A stretch of DNA of 64,000 nucleotides from Weissella koreensis KACC 15510. Its GTDB lineage: Bacteria > Bacillota > Bacilli > Lactobacillales > Lactobacillaceae. The notes below the pieces were generated by a model that made no database searches, was not told the origin of the DNA, and worked only from the letters and a program-made list of their open reading frames with translations. Numbering within the stretch: the first letter of the stretch is position 1; the number at the start of each line of letters is the position of its first letter. This document shows, in pieces, positions 47,877-56,692 of the stretch. Both the position numbers and the translations under genes were made by a program. Location of the stretch: positions 868,001 through 932,000 of the forward strand of contig NC_015759.1 of assembly GCF_000219805.1 (NCBI RefSeq), read 5' to 3'.

Positions 47877-48830
47877 TTATGGTAGATCATTTCCTGCTGC
47901 GAAATATATGTCATACCATTCTTGATTGGTAAGATGGACTTGATCAGCATCGGTCATTTCATTAATGCGGTTAATGTTCATTGAACCTAAAATTACTTGC
48001 ATATTAGCGGGATGATAAGTGATCCAAGCAACTGCGACGGCGTTTTTACTGGTGTTATTTTTATCCGCGATTTCTTGTAACTTAGCATTGATTTCAGGGA
48101 ACTTAGGATTATCGATAAATGGGCCTTCAAAGAAGCCATATTGGAATGGAGACCAAGCTTGAATGGTCATTTGATTTAAACGTGAATAGGCAAGGATTCC
48201 ACCGTCATGATCGACAGAGCGTGGATCTTGCATATTGACATGCAATTCAGCATCAATCATACCAGTGTGCATAATTCCAAATTGAAGTTGGTTGGCAATT
48301 AGTTTTTGATTTAAAGCACTTTGTAGGAATTCAACTTGCCACGGATTCATATTTGAAACCCCAAAATGACGAACTTTACCAGCTTTTTCAAGCTGATCAA
48401 AAGCTTTGGCGATCTCAGCTGGGTCCTGTAAAGTGTCAGGTCGATGGAGCAAGAAAGAATCCAAGTAATCAGTGTGAAGACGTTGAAGTTCAATATCAAC
48501 GGCCGCAATTAAATGTTTGGCGTCGAAATCATAACGAGGACCTTTCAGACCGTCACCGTTAATTTGGCCGTTTTCTAAAATAATTCCTCCTTTAGATTGG
48601 AGAAAATATTGATCACGATTTAAGGAACTGGCAGCTAGAGCATTACCTAGCACTGTTGAAGACTTTCCATCACCATAAATATCAGCAGTATCAAAAAAAT
48701 CAATACCTTTCATAAAGGCTTTTTCAATAATTTCAGTAGCTTCAGGGACTGATTTTTGATCCATTCGCATGACACCTAGGGCAGTGTCAGAGACTTGAAG
48801 GTCGGTTGGACCGAGATTAATTTTACGCAT
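47877..48830 (-). CDS. Aldo/keto reductase (YdhF-like)
   Basis: A 317-residue NADPH-dependent (beta/alpha)8 oxidoreductase. The catalytic tetrad is visible as Asp and Tyr in FFDTADIYGDG, Lys in LQSKGG and His in SFLLHRPD. The C-terminal cofactor site reads VILGSMNINRINE. The pattern GKVRHFGVSN with RLNQMTIQAWSPFQYGFF resembles the YdhF group, whose physiological substrate is unknown. Divergent from the lactate permease across 237 bp. Confidence 0.9.
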   Translation of the reverse strand: MRKINLGPTDLQVSDTALGVMRMDQKSVPEATEIIEKAFMKGIDFFDTADIYGDGKSSTVLGNALAASSLNRDQYFLQSKGGIILENGQINGDGLKGPRYDFDAKHLIAAVDIELQRLHTDYLDSFLLHRPDTLQDPAEIAKAFDQLEKAGKVRHFGVSNMNPWQVEFLQSALNQKLIANQLQFGIMHTGMIDAELHVNMQDPRSVDHDGGILAYSRLNQMTIQAWSPFQYGFFEGPFIDNPKFPEINAKLQEIADKNNTSKNAVAVAWITYHPANMQVILGSMNINRINEMTDADQVHLTNQEWYDIYFAAGNDLP

Positions 48831-48908
48831 AAATAAATCCTTTCTAATTATAACGGGTTAGAATTAATTAAATTTTAATTACCTCTATTATAACAGTAAT
48901 TTTAATAA

Positions 48909-48922
48909 TGGAAGCGATTGCA
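48909..48922. promoter_or_regulatory. Possible weak cre between akr and lctP
   Basis: TGGAAGCGATTGCA matches the cre consensus except at the third and twelfth positions. It lies in the divergent promoter region of the aldo/keto reductase and lactate permease genes. Support is weak. Confidence 0.4.
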
Positions 48923-49067
48923 AATATTCTGTGTGCAGGATAAAAATAAAAGTTATAAACGTAAATAGGGGGTTCCTTATAAATCCTGTATAATGTGTCT
49001 TTGAACGTACAATGTTAATTTAAAGTTAGTTGAAAATAAAATATAAAGATACATGGAGGAATAATGC

Positions 49068-50663
49068 ATGTTATTAATTGCATTATTGGCGGTTTTATTA
49101 CCGTTAATTTTACTAGCAGGTTTGAACTTTCCAGCAGCCAAAGGAATGGCGATTAGTGCAGGGGTAGTTTTGGTCACCGCGGCTATTTTTTGGAAAATGT
49201 CGGGTTTGGTTTTGCTGGCGTCAATGTTGCCAGGACTACATAAAACTTTACCAATTTTATGGATTTTATTTGGGGCTCTTTTGATGTTAGAGGTATTAAA
49301 GAAAACTGGAGCCATTCAAAGAATTAATCAAGGATTTATGCAAGTTACAACTGACCGACGCGTGTTAACCATTTTAATTGTTTATTTATTTGGTGGTCTA
49401 ATTGAGGGGGTATCAGGGTTTGGAACACCGGCGATGGTAACAGCCCCGTTGATGTTAGCTTTGGGATTTAATCCTTTAGCAGCGGTAACCTTAGCTTTGG
49501 TGGGAGATTCTACATCGGCATCGTTTGGAGCAGTTGGAACCCCCTTGACTGTGGGATTGAGTAATTTGCCAGGGGGTGCAAGTTACATTCAATTGATCGG
49601 GCAAATGATTACTCGAGTGGAGTTAACGGCAGGAACTTTTGTACCAACTTTAATCATTTGGATCTTGATCAAATTTTTTGGATCTAAAACAAATGAGACT
49701 GGCAAATTTAAGGAAATGTTGCCTTGGAGTTTGGCTTTGGGATTTAGTTATTCTTTGGTAGCCTTTATCACAGTACATTTGATTGGATATGAATTTGCTT
49801 CGATTGTGACACCGTTAGTAGTGTTAGGATTAACTTTATTATCAATTCGAATGCATTGGCTTTTGCCCGCATCGGTGTACAAAAATGCTTGGGGTACAAG
49901 CGTAGATTCAGTGCATAATAATGATAAATCAGCAAGTTCTATGCCGCTATGGTTGGCATGGTTACCATATTTATTAGTAGTGATCTTACTGTTAGTCACA
50001 AGAACGGTGGAACCGATTCGATATCTATTAGACCAATATTTAGACTTATCATGGGTTCAAATTTTAGGATTTAATGACATTAATTCAAGTTGGCAATTCT
50101 TATCATCACCAGGGACAATTTTAACGGTTGCAGCAGTGATTGGTCTGGCTTTTCAACAAAGAACTCTTAAGCCTTTAATTGGTAGTGCTAAAAGTGTTCT
50201 ACAAGGTATGAAGTTGACAGGCTTTACGTTGGCGGTGACATTAATGATGGTCCAAATTTTCAGTAATTCTGGATTAAATCAAGGCGACTTAGCAAGTATG
50301 CCGACGTATATTGCCAATTCGATTGCTGAAATTTTGGCTCCAGTTTGGCCGTTTGTTGCTCCGTTATTGGGAGAATTAGGCTCATTTATTACTGGGAGTG
50401 CGACAGTCTCAACGTTGACTTTTGCACCCATTCAAGCAAACGTGGCTCAACAAGCAGGTTTAAATGGTCAGTTGATCATGGCATTACAAGTAATTGGTGC
50501 CGCAGCTGGTAATATGATTTGTGTGCATAATATTGTTGCTGCCAGTGCCGTTGTTGGCTTATCTGGAAAAGAAGGTCAAATTTTACGTAGAACGGCGATA
50601 CCAGCTTTAGTTTATTGGTTGTTGTTGGGATTGACTGGCGCGATCTGGTTAATTTTTATTTAA
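49068..50663 (+). CDS. lctP: L-lactate permease (LctP/LldP family)
   Basis: A lactate/proton symporter with about 13 membrane segments, 531 residues. The family segment GGLIEGVSGFGTPAMVTAPLM and the following VTLALVGDSTSASFGAVGTP are intact, as is the C-terminal QVIGAAAGNMICVHNIVAASAVVGL. ATG at 49068, 7 nt after GGAGGA. Closed by its own terminator. In this organism it may import or export lactate; no lactate dehydrogenase gene is adjacent. Confidence 0.93.
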   Translation: MLLIALLAVLLPLILLAGLNFPAAKGMAISAGVVLVTAAIFWKMSGLVLLASMLPGLHKTLPILWILFGALLMLEVLKKTGAIQRINQGFMQVTTDRRVLTILIVYLFGGLIEGVSGFGTPAMVTAPLMLALGFNPLAAVTLALVGDSTSASFGAVGTPLTVGLSNLPGGASYIQLIGQMITRVELTAGTFVPTLIIWILIKFFGSKTNETGKFKEMLPWSLALGFSYSLVAFITVHLIGYEFASIVTPLVVLGLTLLSIRMHWLLPASVYKNAWGTSVDSVHNNDKSASSMPLWLAWLPYLLVVILLLVTRTVEPIRYLLDQYLDLSWVQILGFNDINSSWQFLSSPGTILTVAAVIGLAFQQRTLKPLIGSAKSVLQGMKLTGFTLAVTLMMVQIFSNSGLNQGDLASMPTYIANSIAEILAPVWPFVAPLLGELGSFITGSATVSTLTFAPIQANVAQQAGLNGQLIMALQVIGAAAGNMICVHNIVAASAVVGLSGKEGQILRRTAIPALVYWLLLGLTGAIWLIFI

Positions 50664-50688
50664 TTTAAATTAGATAAAATAAATTTAA

Positions 50689-50723
50689 AGGGGCTAGGAT
50701 GCTTTGCGTCCTGGTCTCTTTTT
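50689..50723 (+). terminator. lctP terminator
   Basis: GGGGCTAGGA pairs with TCCTGGTCTC using two or three G-U pairs, then TTTTT. Confidence 0.8.
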
Positions 50724-50870
50724 AAAATCAACGATGATTCACCGTGATATAATTAAATTTGGAAAATAACGTAATAAAATGAACGACCATTGGCGATTTT
50801 GATCCAGTGATGACGTTGATATTTGTTATAAGATGGGAAATAAAAAATAGTAATAAACGGGGAGAAACCG

Positions 50871-52451
50871 ATGATTTTTCATATCAATGCAACTTTGCCC
50901 GCTAAAAAATCAGGAATTGAGCATGCCGAATTAAAACGAATTCGTTTGTTTGAAAAAAACAAAATCAAACAAAAATTAGTGTTACGGGAATGGGACCCGA
51001 ATTTACATGCACAAGCTAGGAAAGAACATTTAAGTGATGATCAATTATTAAATTTATTTGATTATTTTCAGGGAACATTGGTGGTTGATCCAAAACATAT
51101 AACTTTGCATGATGTGGATTTTGGATTGCCGAATTTGAAATTTGCCCATGAAGAAAAAAAACATCGGTATTTAGTCTTTCATCAAGAACGTCTTTTAGCA
51201 CGGGTAAATTATGATCAGACGGATAATGAACGCGTTAAATCGGTGGAATGGTTTGATGGGTGGAATAATTTATATCAAGTGAAACATTATGATGAGCGTG
51301 GTTTTGTTTCTTTAGTCCAGTGGTATACCCCTGATAATAAAATTCATCAAGAGGTTTGGTTGGATTTACAAGGGCGTCCGGTGCTAGAAAATAGTTATAA
51401 ACATACCATGCAAAATGGGGATCGATTAGTAAAAACAGCTTGGTTGCTAAGGCATGCAGGTGAGATCCGTCAATTTGATACGCTGGATGAATTGATGACG
51501 CACTTTTTAAATTTAATCAATCGTGAATATTATCAAATTGCGCGACCCAATATTTTTATTTTAGATCGATCCCATTTAGGAGATGCTGGATTGTTGAAAT
51601 TAGATTTGCCAGCTTATCGTGTGCTACACATGCATAATGCCCATACTAGTAACGCGCAAAAGCCGATGGAAGCTAGTTTAAATAACCACTATGAATATGC
51701 ATTGTATAATTTATCAGCCTACGATGCCGTTGTTTCAGCAACACCACAACAGACCAATGATCTCATGGCTCGTTTTCAACCACAAAGTAATTTATTTACT
51801 ATTCCAGTTGGAATTGTGGATCAGAATTTGTTAGATCAACCCAAGGTTCCGGTACAAGCCCGAACTTTTGGGAAAATGGTAGTTTTTGCACGGATTGCAA
51901 ATGAAAAGCGATTAGATGATTTGGTAAGGGCTGTGTCCTTGGCGCATCAAAGTATACCGGAATTAACGTTAGATATTTATGGGTACGCTGACCCGACTGA
52001 TAACTATGCTGCTCGGCGCGCAATTGAACAGATCATTACTTCTGATAAATTAGAGCGGGTGGTCACTTTCCACGGTTATACAGAAGAAATTGATCAAGTT
52101 GAAAATCATGCGATGTTGTATGGCTTAACTTCACGGATGGAAGGCTTCAACTTAGCACTGATGGAAGCAATTTCACATGGCTTGATTGGGATAACTTACG
52201 ATGTTAATTATGGCCCTAATGAGATTATTCAAGATCAAGTGAATGGACGCATCGTAGAGTATGGTAACTATGAGGCTTTGGCCGAAGCTATCGTTAAAAT
52301 ACTTCAATCATCAGCATTAATAGAGAAATATTCAGTAGGAGCATATGCTTCTGCACAACGGTATTCGGAAAAAAATGTGATGCAAGCCTGGCAAAAATTA
52401 TTTGATGCTGCTCAAGTACAGTGGGATCAAATGCAAAAGGTTAATAGATAA
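50871..52451 (+). CDS. Glycosyltransferase, TagE/GtfA-like (first of pair)
   Basis: A 526-residue GT4-type (GT-B fold) glycosyltransferase. The N-terminal beta-meander domain (about 1-200) is typical of the GtfA/TagE group. The second Rossmann half has ARIANEKRLDDLVRAV and the EX7E segment MEGFNLALMEAISHG (about 423-433). Relatives glycosylate poly-glycerol-phosphate teichoic acid or serine-rich surface proteins. ATG at 50871 after GGGGAGA. The following gene encodes a paralogous partner starting 13 bp after its stop. Acceptor unknown. Confidence 0.85.
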   Translation: MIFHINATLPAKKSGIEHAELKRIRLFEKNKIKQKLVLREWDPNLHAQARKEHLSDDQLLNLFDYFQGTLVVDPKHITLHDVDFGLPNLKFAHEEKKHRYLVFHQERLLARVNYDQTDNERVKSVEWFDGWNNLYQVKHYDERGFVSLVQWYTPDNKIHQEVWLDLQGRPVLENSYKHTMQNGDRLVKTAWLLRHAGEIRQFDTLDELMTHFLNLINREYYQIARPNIFILDRSHLGDAGLLKLDLPAYRVLHMHNAHTSNAQKPMEASLNNHYEYALYNLSAYDAVVSATPQQTNDLMARFQPQSNLFTIPVGIVDQNLLDQPKVPVQARTFGKMVVFARIANEKRLDDLVRAVSLAHQSIPELTLDIYGYADPTDNYAARRAIEQIITSDKLERVVTFHGYTEEIDQVENHAMLYGLTSRMEGFNLALMEAISHGLIGITYDVNYGPNEIIQDQVNGRIVEYGNYEALAEAIVKILQSSALIEKYSVGAYASAQRYSEKNVMQAWQKLFDAAQVQWDQMQKVNR

Positions 52452-52464
52452 GGGGCTGCAACTA

Positions 52465-53988
52465 ATGAATTATTTTATTAATGAAAATATTTTTGCCTTT
52501 AACTCGGGAACGGAGCATTCACAAGCACGACGGGTAAAGATGCTAAATCAAAAAGGTGTGAAAAGTAAGTTTGTTACGCGCCAGTATAATCGTTACTTAG
52601 ATCGTGATCGCCATAATTTGGATTTAGATTTAAGTCAAATTATTAATATGTATGATTTTTTTCAAGGAACATTATTACGAAAACGGCAGCCTCAAAGTTT
52701 ACGAACCTTACCCAGTTTGCCTATGAAAAGCTATCATGTAGAGAGCCCATCACCAAATTATTCCTTAGTAAAGAAAAGTGGTCGGCAAATAGCTAGGATT
52801 AATGTTTTACCAGCCACGGTAGGATTAGTCGGTGAAATTTTATATAATGATCGGGCAGATAATATTACATTACGGGAAAATTGGGATTGGCGAGGTTTTT
52901 GTTCATCGGTTGATCGATTTATGCCAAATGGACAATTAAGTAGTCGACAGTTTTTGAATTTGGATGGAGAACCGGTCTTAGAAGTTACATATATGTTGGT
53001 AGAAAATCAAGTTAAACTAACTTTATGGCATTTGATTAAATATCAGGGCCGTGATTATCGGTTCAAGACAGAAAATGAATTATTTGTTTTCTTCTTAAAT
53101 GAATTAGGACGGTTAGATGCAACGGCTGACTTCATTTCAGAACGAAGATCAATGGATATTTCGGTAGCACAAACGATAACTGCTAATCATAAGATAGCCA
53201 TTGTACATGAAATGCATACGCCAGATGTTAATCATCCATTACAAGGTGATTTATATCAAAGTCATCATTCATTGTTTGAGGTAGTAGGGCCACGGTTTGA
53301 TTTGATTTTAACAGCTACTAAAGCACAAAAAGATGATTTAAAACGACGTTATCCTAAATTGAAGTTTGATGTCATTAATGACACGACCCTTTTTGAAGCG
53401 GACCTGGTATTAGACCAATCAAATTCTCGTATCAGTAATCATTTATTGTGGCTGGGTCGAATTAGTCCTGAAAAGAATCCTGCTGGTGCTTTAGAATTGT
53501 TGAAACAATTGAGAACACGAGTTCCGGATGCAACGCTGGAATTTATGGGTTATGCGCAAAATGCTGAATATTTAGAAAAATTCAAAAACCTAATTGTCCA
53601 ACTGGGATTAGGGCAGGTTGTCTTTATTACGCCATATGGATCACAGGAGCAAGTTCGAGCGGCCTTGCAACGTGCTAGCTTATTAATTAGTACATCGTCA
53701 AGTGAGGGGCAAGGAATGCAACTGATCGAAGGGTTAGCTCATGGATTGCCATTAGTAGTGGTAGAAAATCATTACACGACCCAAGATGATACTATAATCA
53801 CCGATGGAGAAAATGGATTGGTGATTGATTTGCATCAACCGCAGCGATGGTTGCCAGCCATCAGTCAAATTTTAGGGGATGAAGATACGTGGTCACGGAT
53901 GCATCAACAGAGTTACCGAAAAGCTCACACTTTTACTGTGATGGCTAGTTATCAGAACTGGGAAATGATTCAAGCAAAATTACATTAG
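52465..53988 (+). CDS. Glycosyltransferase, TagE/GtfB-like (second of pair)
   Basis: A 507-residue paralogue of the preceding protein with the same layout: a beta-rich N-terminal domain and a GT-B half with GRISPEKNPAGALELL and the EX7E segment SEGQGMQLIEGLAHG (about 412-422). Start at ATG 52465 after AAGGGG; a longer frame from 52402 overlaps the first gene. In the GtfA-GtfB systems of Gram-positive bacteria one subunit is catalytic and the other an inactive scaffold. Here both keep the EX7E acid residues, so both could be active. L. plantarum has a similar TagE5/TagE6 pair that glycosylates a surface hydrolase. Confidence 0.85.
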   Translation: MNYFINENIFAFNSGTEHSQARRVKMLNQKGVKSKFVTRQYNRYLDRDRHNLDLDLSQIINMYDFFQGTLLRKRQPQSLRTLPSLPMKSYHVESPSPNYSLVKKSGRQIARINVLPATVGLVGEILYNDRADNITLRENWDWRGFCSSVDRFMPNGQLSSRQFLNLDGEPVLEVTYMLVENQVKLTLWHLIKYQGRDYRFKTENELFVFFLNELGRLDATADFISERRSMDISVAQTITANHKIAIVHEMHTPDVNHPLQGDLYQSHHSLFEVVGPRFDLILTATKAQKDDLKRRYPKLKFDVINDTTLFEADLVLDQSNSRISNHLLWLGRISPEKNPAGALELLKQLRTRVPDATLEFMGYAQNAEYLEKFKNLIVQLGLGQVVFITPYGSQEQVRAALQRASLLISTSSSEGQGMQLIEGLAHGLPLVVVENHYTTQDDTIITDGENGLVIDLHQPQRWLPAISQILGDEDTWSRMHQQSYRKAHTFTVMASYQNWEMIQAKLH

Positions 53989-54000
53989 TAATAGAAAATA

Positions 54001-54068
54001 AAAAAGGCCTCGAGAATGATTAATTTAACTTTATCGTTAAGTTAGATCAATTTCTGAGACCTTTTTAT
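54001..54068. terminator. Long terminator after the glycosyltransferase pair
   Basis: AAAAAGGCCTCGAGAA and the distal TTTCTGAGACCTTTTT form the outer stem; TTTAACTT/AAGTTAGA and other inner pairs extend it. A and T tracts on both sides suggest it also serves tRNA-Cys on the minus strand at the other end. Confidence 0.8.
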
Positions 54069-54075
54069 ATATTGA

Positions 54076-54146
54076 AGGTAGTGACCGGAATCGAACCGGC
54101 GATCACGGTTTTGCAGACCGATGCCTTACCGCTTGGCTACACTACC
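54076..54146 (-). tRNA. tRNA-Cys (GCA)
   Basis: A 71-nt cloverleaf on the minus strand: acceptor GGTAGTG/CACTACC, discriminator T, D arm AGCCAAGCGGTAAGGC typical of Cys, anticodon GCA in CTGCAAA. Oriented opposite to the tRNA cluster at 54347. Confidence 0.95.
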
Positions 54147-54281
54147 AAAATTACTAGCAACAATCTAACATTATACTTTAGATTTAAAATAAATTCAATA
54201 TTTATGATAGTTAAGTGGTATGCTTTATAGCAGTGATATTTATGGCGAAAAAAGAAAATATAAAAACTTTGTCAAAAAGGG

Positions 54282-54310
54282 TTGCCAATATCGAAAATAT
54301 CTTGTATACT
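54282..54310 (+). promoter_or_regulatory. Promoter of the six-tRNA cluster
   Basis: TTGCCA (54282-54287), 17-bp spacer and TATACT (54305-54310), 37 bp before tRNA-Val. Confidence 0.75.
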
Positions 54311-54346
54311 TATTTTTGTTGTTGCGGTTGTAACAATTTAAAAAAT

Positions 54347-54419
54347 GGACGTTTAGCTCAGCTGGGAGAGCACCTGCCTTACAAGCAGGGGGTCACAGGT
54401 TCGATCCCTGTAACGTCCA
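54347..54419 (+). tRNA. tRNA-Val (TAC)
   Basis: A 73-nt cloverleaf: acceptor GGACGTT/AACGTCC, discriminator A, anticodon TAC in CTTACAA. Confidence 0.96.
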
Positions 54420-54421
54420 TT

Positions 54422-54495
54422 GGTCGCATGGTCTAGTTGGCTAGGACGCCTGCCTGTCACGCAGGAGATCACGGGTTCGAACCCCGTTGTGACCG
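54422..54495 (+). tRNA. tRNA-Asp (GTC)
   Basis: A 74-nt cloverleaf: acceptor GGTCGCA/TGTGACC with one G-U, discriminator G, anticodon GTC in CTGTCAC. Confidence 0.96.
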
Positions 54496-54503
54496 TTTTT
54501 AAT

Positions 54504-54576
54504 GGCTCGGTAGCTCAGTTGGTAGAGCATACGATTGAAGCTCGTAGTGTCGGGGGTTCGATTCCCTCCCGCGCCA
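54504..54576 (+). tRNA. tRNA-Phe (GAA), acceptor-stem mismatch
   Basis: A 73-nt cloverleaf: acceptor GGCTCGG opposite CCGCGCC, discriminator A, anticodon GAA in TTGAAGC. The fourth acceptor pair is T4 opposite C69, a mismatch. The other six pairs are Watson-Crick. T arm GGGGG/CCCTC has one G-U. The rest looks functional. Confidence 0.93.
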
Positions 54577-54608
54577 TTTGGGATGTTAAGTTCCATTAAG
54601 AAATAAAT

Positions 54609-54679
54609 AGGGATATAGTATAACGGTAGTACGACGGTCTCCAAAACCGCTGGTGTGGGTTCGATTCCCTCTATCCCTG
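54609..54679 (+). tRNA. tRNA-Trp (CCA)
   Basis: A 71-nt cloverleaf: acceptor AGGGATA/TATCCCT, discriminator G, anticodon CCA in CTCCAAA. Confidence 0.95.
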
Positions 54680-54690
54680 CTTGATATAAT

Positions 54691-54764
54691 GGCGGATGTG
54701 GTGAAGTGGTTAACACATCGGTTTGTGGTACCGACATGCGTGGGTTCGATTCCCATCATCCGCC
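54691..54764 (+). tRNA. tRNA-His (GTG)
   Basis: A 74-nt cloverleaf with the His-specific G-1 opposite C73: GGCGGATG and CATCCGCC. Anticodon GTG in TTGTGGT. Confidence 0.95.
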
Positions 54765-54816
54765 CTCGAGATTTATTTCTCAGTATATATCTCGATTACG
54801 TTTTAACGTAGTCATT

Positions 54817-54900
54817 GCCGTTGTGGCGGAATAGGTAGACGCGCGGGACTCAAAATCCCGTTCTCGCAAGAGAGTGTGGGTTCGATTCCCACCGACGGCA
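54817..54900 (+). tRNA. tRNA-Leu (CAA)
   Basis: An 84-nt class II tRNA with a long variable arm (GTTCTCGCAAGAGAGT). Acceptor GCCGTTG/CGACGGC, discriminator A, anticodon CAA in CTCAAAA. Confidence 0.95.
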
Positions 54901-54908
54901 TAATTAAT

Positions 54909-54960
54909 AAAAGCTGTATGTTCAAAGATGTTTAACATCTTAAGGCATGCGGCTTTTTTT
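54909..54960 (+). terminator. Terminator of the six-tRNA cluster
   Basis: AAAGCTGTATG pairs with CATGCGGCTTT (several G-U) around an inner AAGATG/CATCTT hairpin, followed by TTTT. Confidence 0.85.
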
Positions 54961-55060
54961 ATAAATTAAAATCTGGTTTTAATACAAAACAAAGTAAGAT
55001 AGTGTTGTTTTTTTAGATGATTTTTAACGAACCAGAATGCGGAAAATTAACATATATTCA

Positions 55061-55089
55061 TTGACGATTAGCTAAAAAAAGGGTAAGAT
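55061..55089 (+). promoter_or_regulatory. rplM-rpsI promoter
   Basis: TTGACG (55061-55066), 17-bp spacer and TAAGAT (55084-55089). Initiation near 55096 would place the L13 leader hairpin at the very start of the RNA. Confidence 0.75.
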
Positions 55090-55095
55090 AGTCGT

Positions 55096-55189
55096 TGGTA
55101 TTGTTTACCATGCCACATTTGGGAATGTCCTGGTACGACTTTTTATTATTGGTAATGTTAAACAAACAGAATTATTGGAGGAAATTTCC
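55096..55189 (+). promoter_or_regulatory. Ribosomal protein L13 leader
   Basis: The segment contains the L13-leader hairpin seen in Firmicutes: TACCA (55106-55110) and TGGTA (55131-55135) outer stem, ACATT/AATGT (55115-55119 with 55124-55128) inner stem. Location between promoter and rplM fits. The family is thought to mediate autoregulation by L13 or a partner protein. Confidence 0.75.
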
Positions 55190-55633
55190 ATGCGCACAAC
55201 TTATATGGCAAAGCCAGGTGAGATCGATCGTAAGTGGTATATCGTTGATGCTACTGACGTACCTTTGGGTCGTTTATCAACGGTCGTTGCATCAATCTTA
55301 CGTGGTAAGAACAAGCCTACTTTCACACCACACATCGATACCGGAGATAACGTTATCGTTATCAACGCGTCAAAAATTGCTTTGACTGGTAAGAAAGCTA
55401 CTGACAAGATTTACTATCACCACTCAAACCACCCTGGTGGATTGAAAGAACGTCAAGCTGGTGACTTACGTGAAAAGAACCCACAACACTTAATTGAACT
55501 TTCAGTTCAAGGAATGTTGCCAAAGGGAACTCTTGGTCACCAACAAGCTTTGAAGCTTCACGTCTTTGCTGATGCAAATCACAAGCACGAAGCACAAAAG
55601 CCTGAATTGTTGGATATCAACAGCTTAATCTAA
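55190..55633 (+). CDS. rplM: 50S ribosomal protein L13
   Basis: Large-subunit protein, 147 residues. [39 protein letters not shown] and [20 protein letters not shown] are typical. Start at ATG 55190 after GGAGG ([16 protein letters not shown]); an in-frame start at 55175 precedes the RBS. First of the conserved rplM-rpsI pair, preceded by the L13 leader. Confidence 0.97.
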   Translation: MRTTYMAKPGEIDRKWYIVDATDVPLGRLSTVVASILRGKNKPTFTPHIDTGDNVIVINASKIALTGKKATDKIYYHHSNHPGGLKERQAGDLREKNPQHLIELSVQGMLPKGTLGHQQALKLHVFADANHKHEAQKPELLDINSLI

Positions 55634-55657
55634 ACTAGCAGAGAGGAGAAATAAGTT

Positions 55658-56050
55658 ATGTCTACTGTACAATATTACGGAACTGGTCGTCGTAAGAACT
55701 CTGTTGCCCGTGTACGTTTAGTACCTGGAACTGGAGCAATTACTATCAACGGTAAGTCAGCCGAAGAGTACATTCCTTTCGCTAATTTGCGTGAGGTTAT
55801 GATCCAACCATTTAACACTACTGAAACTTTGGGAAACTATGATGTTTTGGTTAACGTTAACGGTGGTGGATTCTCAGGTCAATCAGGTGCCATTCGTCAT
55901 GGTATCTCACGTGCATTGTTAGAAGTTGATCCCGAATTCCGTGGAGCATTGAAGGCAGCAGGATTGTTGACTCGTGACTCACGTATGAAGGAACGTAAGA
56001 AGCCAGGACTTAAGAAAGCCCGTAAAGCTTCACAATTCTCAAAGCGTTAA
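55658..56050 (+). CDS. rpsI: 30S ribosomal protein S9
   Basis: Small-subunit protein, 130 residues. [27 protein letters not shown], the Gly-rich [19 protein letters not shown], and the C-terminal SQFSKR that reaches the P site tRNA are intact. ATG at 55658 after GAGAGGAG, 25 bp after rplM. Terminated by the hairpin at 56076. Confidence 0.97.
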   Translation: MSTVQYYGTGRRKNSVARVRLVPGTGAITINGKSAEEYIPFANLREVMIQPFNTTETLGNYDVLVNVNGGGFSGQSGAIRHGISRALLEVDPEFRGALKAAGLLTRDSRMKERKKPGLKKARKASQFSKR

Positions 56051-56075
56051 TATTTATTATCGTTTTAGAATTATT

Positions 56076-56107
56076 AAAGCACTCACTTTGGTGGGTGCTT
56101 TTTTTGT
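56076..56107 (+). terminator. rpsI terminator
   Basis: AAAGCACTCAC pairs with GTGGGTGCTTT, then TTTTT. The 28 bp at 56070-56097 are repeated exactly at 60443-60470. Confidence 0.9.
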
Positions 56108-56260
56108 TTAAAAAATTTAAAAATATAAGATAATGTGTAATATTAGGACGATAAAAGCTGAAAAGTTATACATAAAAGGACTATAATAACGTAGCAAATT
56201 AAAATCTCTATCGAAATTTTTTTTAAATTATTATTGATGTTAATAAAAAGAGGTAAAAAT

Positions 56261-56632
56261 ATGATTGATTTAAAGCAAGATGCGATTGAGATGTATCGCA
56301 AACATAATAAATATATGGTGGACGCTGATATTGAGCAATTGGGTTCCTTGCTAGATGATGATTTTCATTTAGTTCATATGACAGGAATGGTACAAAGTAA
56401 GCAAAAATGGCTAAGTGAAATTCAAAGTGGTCAAATGCATTATTATTCGTCAACGGAAGAACATGTGACGATAACTGAGCTAACCGCTAATCAAGCCATT
56501 TTAGTTGGTCAAAGCCAGGTTGATGCTAGTATCCATGGCTCACGTAATACGTGGCCATTGCAATTAATATTACATCTTAGTATGATTGACGGTCATTGGA
56601 TGATCATGCATATCGATGCCAGTATGTACTAA
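56261..56632 (+). CDS. NTF2-like (DUF4440-type) protein
   Basis: A 123-residue protein of the SnoaL/NTF2-like superfamily. Helical start DAIEMYRKHNKYMVDADIEQLGSLLDDDFHLVHMTG, then curved-sheet strands, ending in HLSMIDGHWMIMHIDAS. No catalytic residues can be assigned. Start ATG 56261 after AGAGG; a longer frame from 56234 lacks an RBS. Single gene with a terminator; function unknown. Confidence 0.78.
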   Translation: MIDLKQDAIEMYRKHNKYMVDADIEQLGSLLDDDFHLVHMTGMVQSKQKWLSEIQSGQMHYYSSTEEHVTITELTANQAILVGQSQVDASIHGSRNTWPLQLILHLSMIDGHWMIMHIDASMY

Positions 56633-56639
56633 GTAAGAA

Positions 56640-56677
56640 GACCAGTAATCGAAGTATAGCGATTATTGGCTTTTTTA
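56640..56677 (+). terminator. Terminator of the NTF2-like gene
   Basis: CCAGTAATCG pairs with CGATTATTGG (56642-56651 with 56660-56669), followed by TTTTTT. Confidence 0.88.
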
Positions 56678-56692
56678 TTTTAATTAAAAAGC

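Noticed and set aside
54215-54737. ORFs on both strands across the tRNA cluster
   Set aside because: Translations of tRNA genes (GEHLPYKQGVTGSIPVTS pattern); the + strand one also spans the cluster promoter.
55095-55385. 96-residue ORF overlapping rplM and its leader
   Set aside because: Out of frame with rplM, starts in the L13 leader, no RBS.
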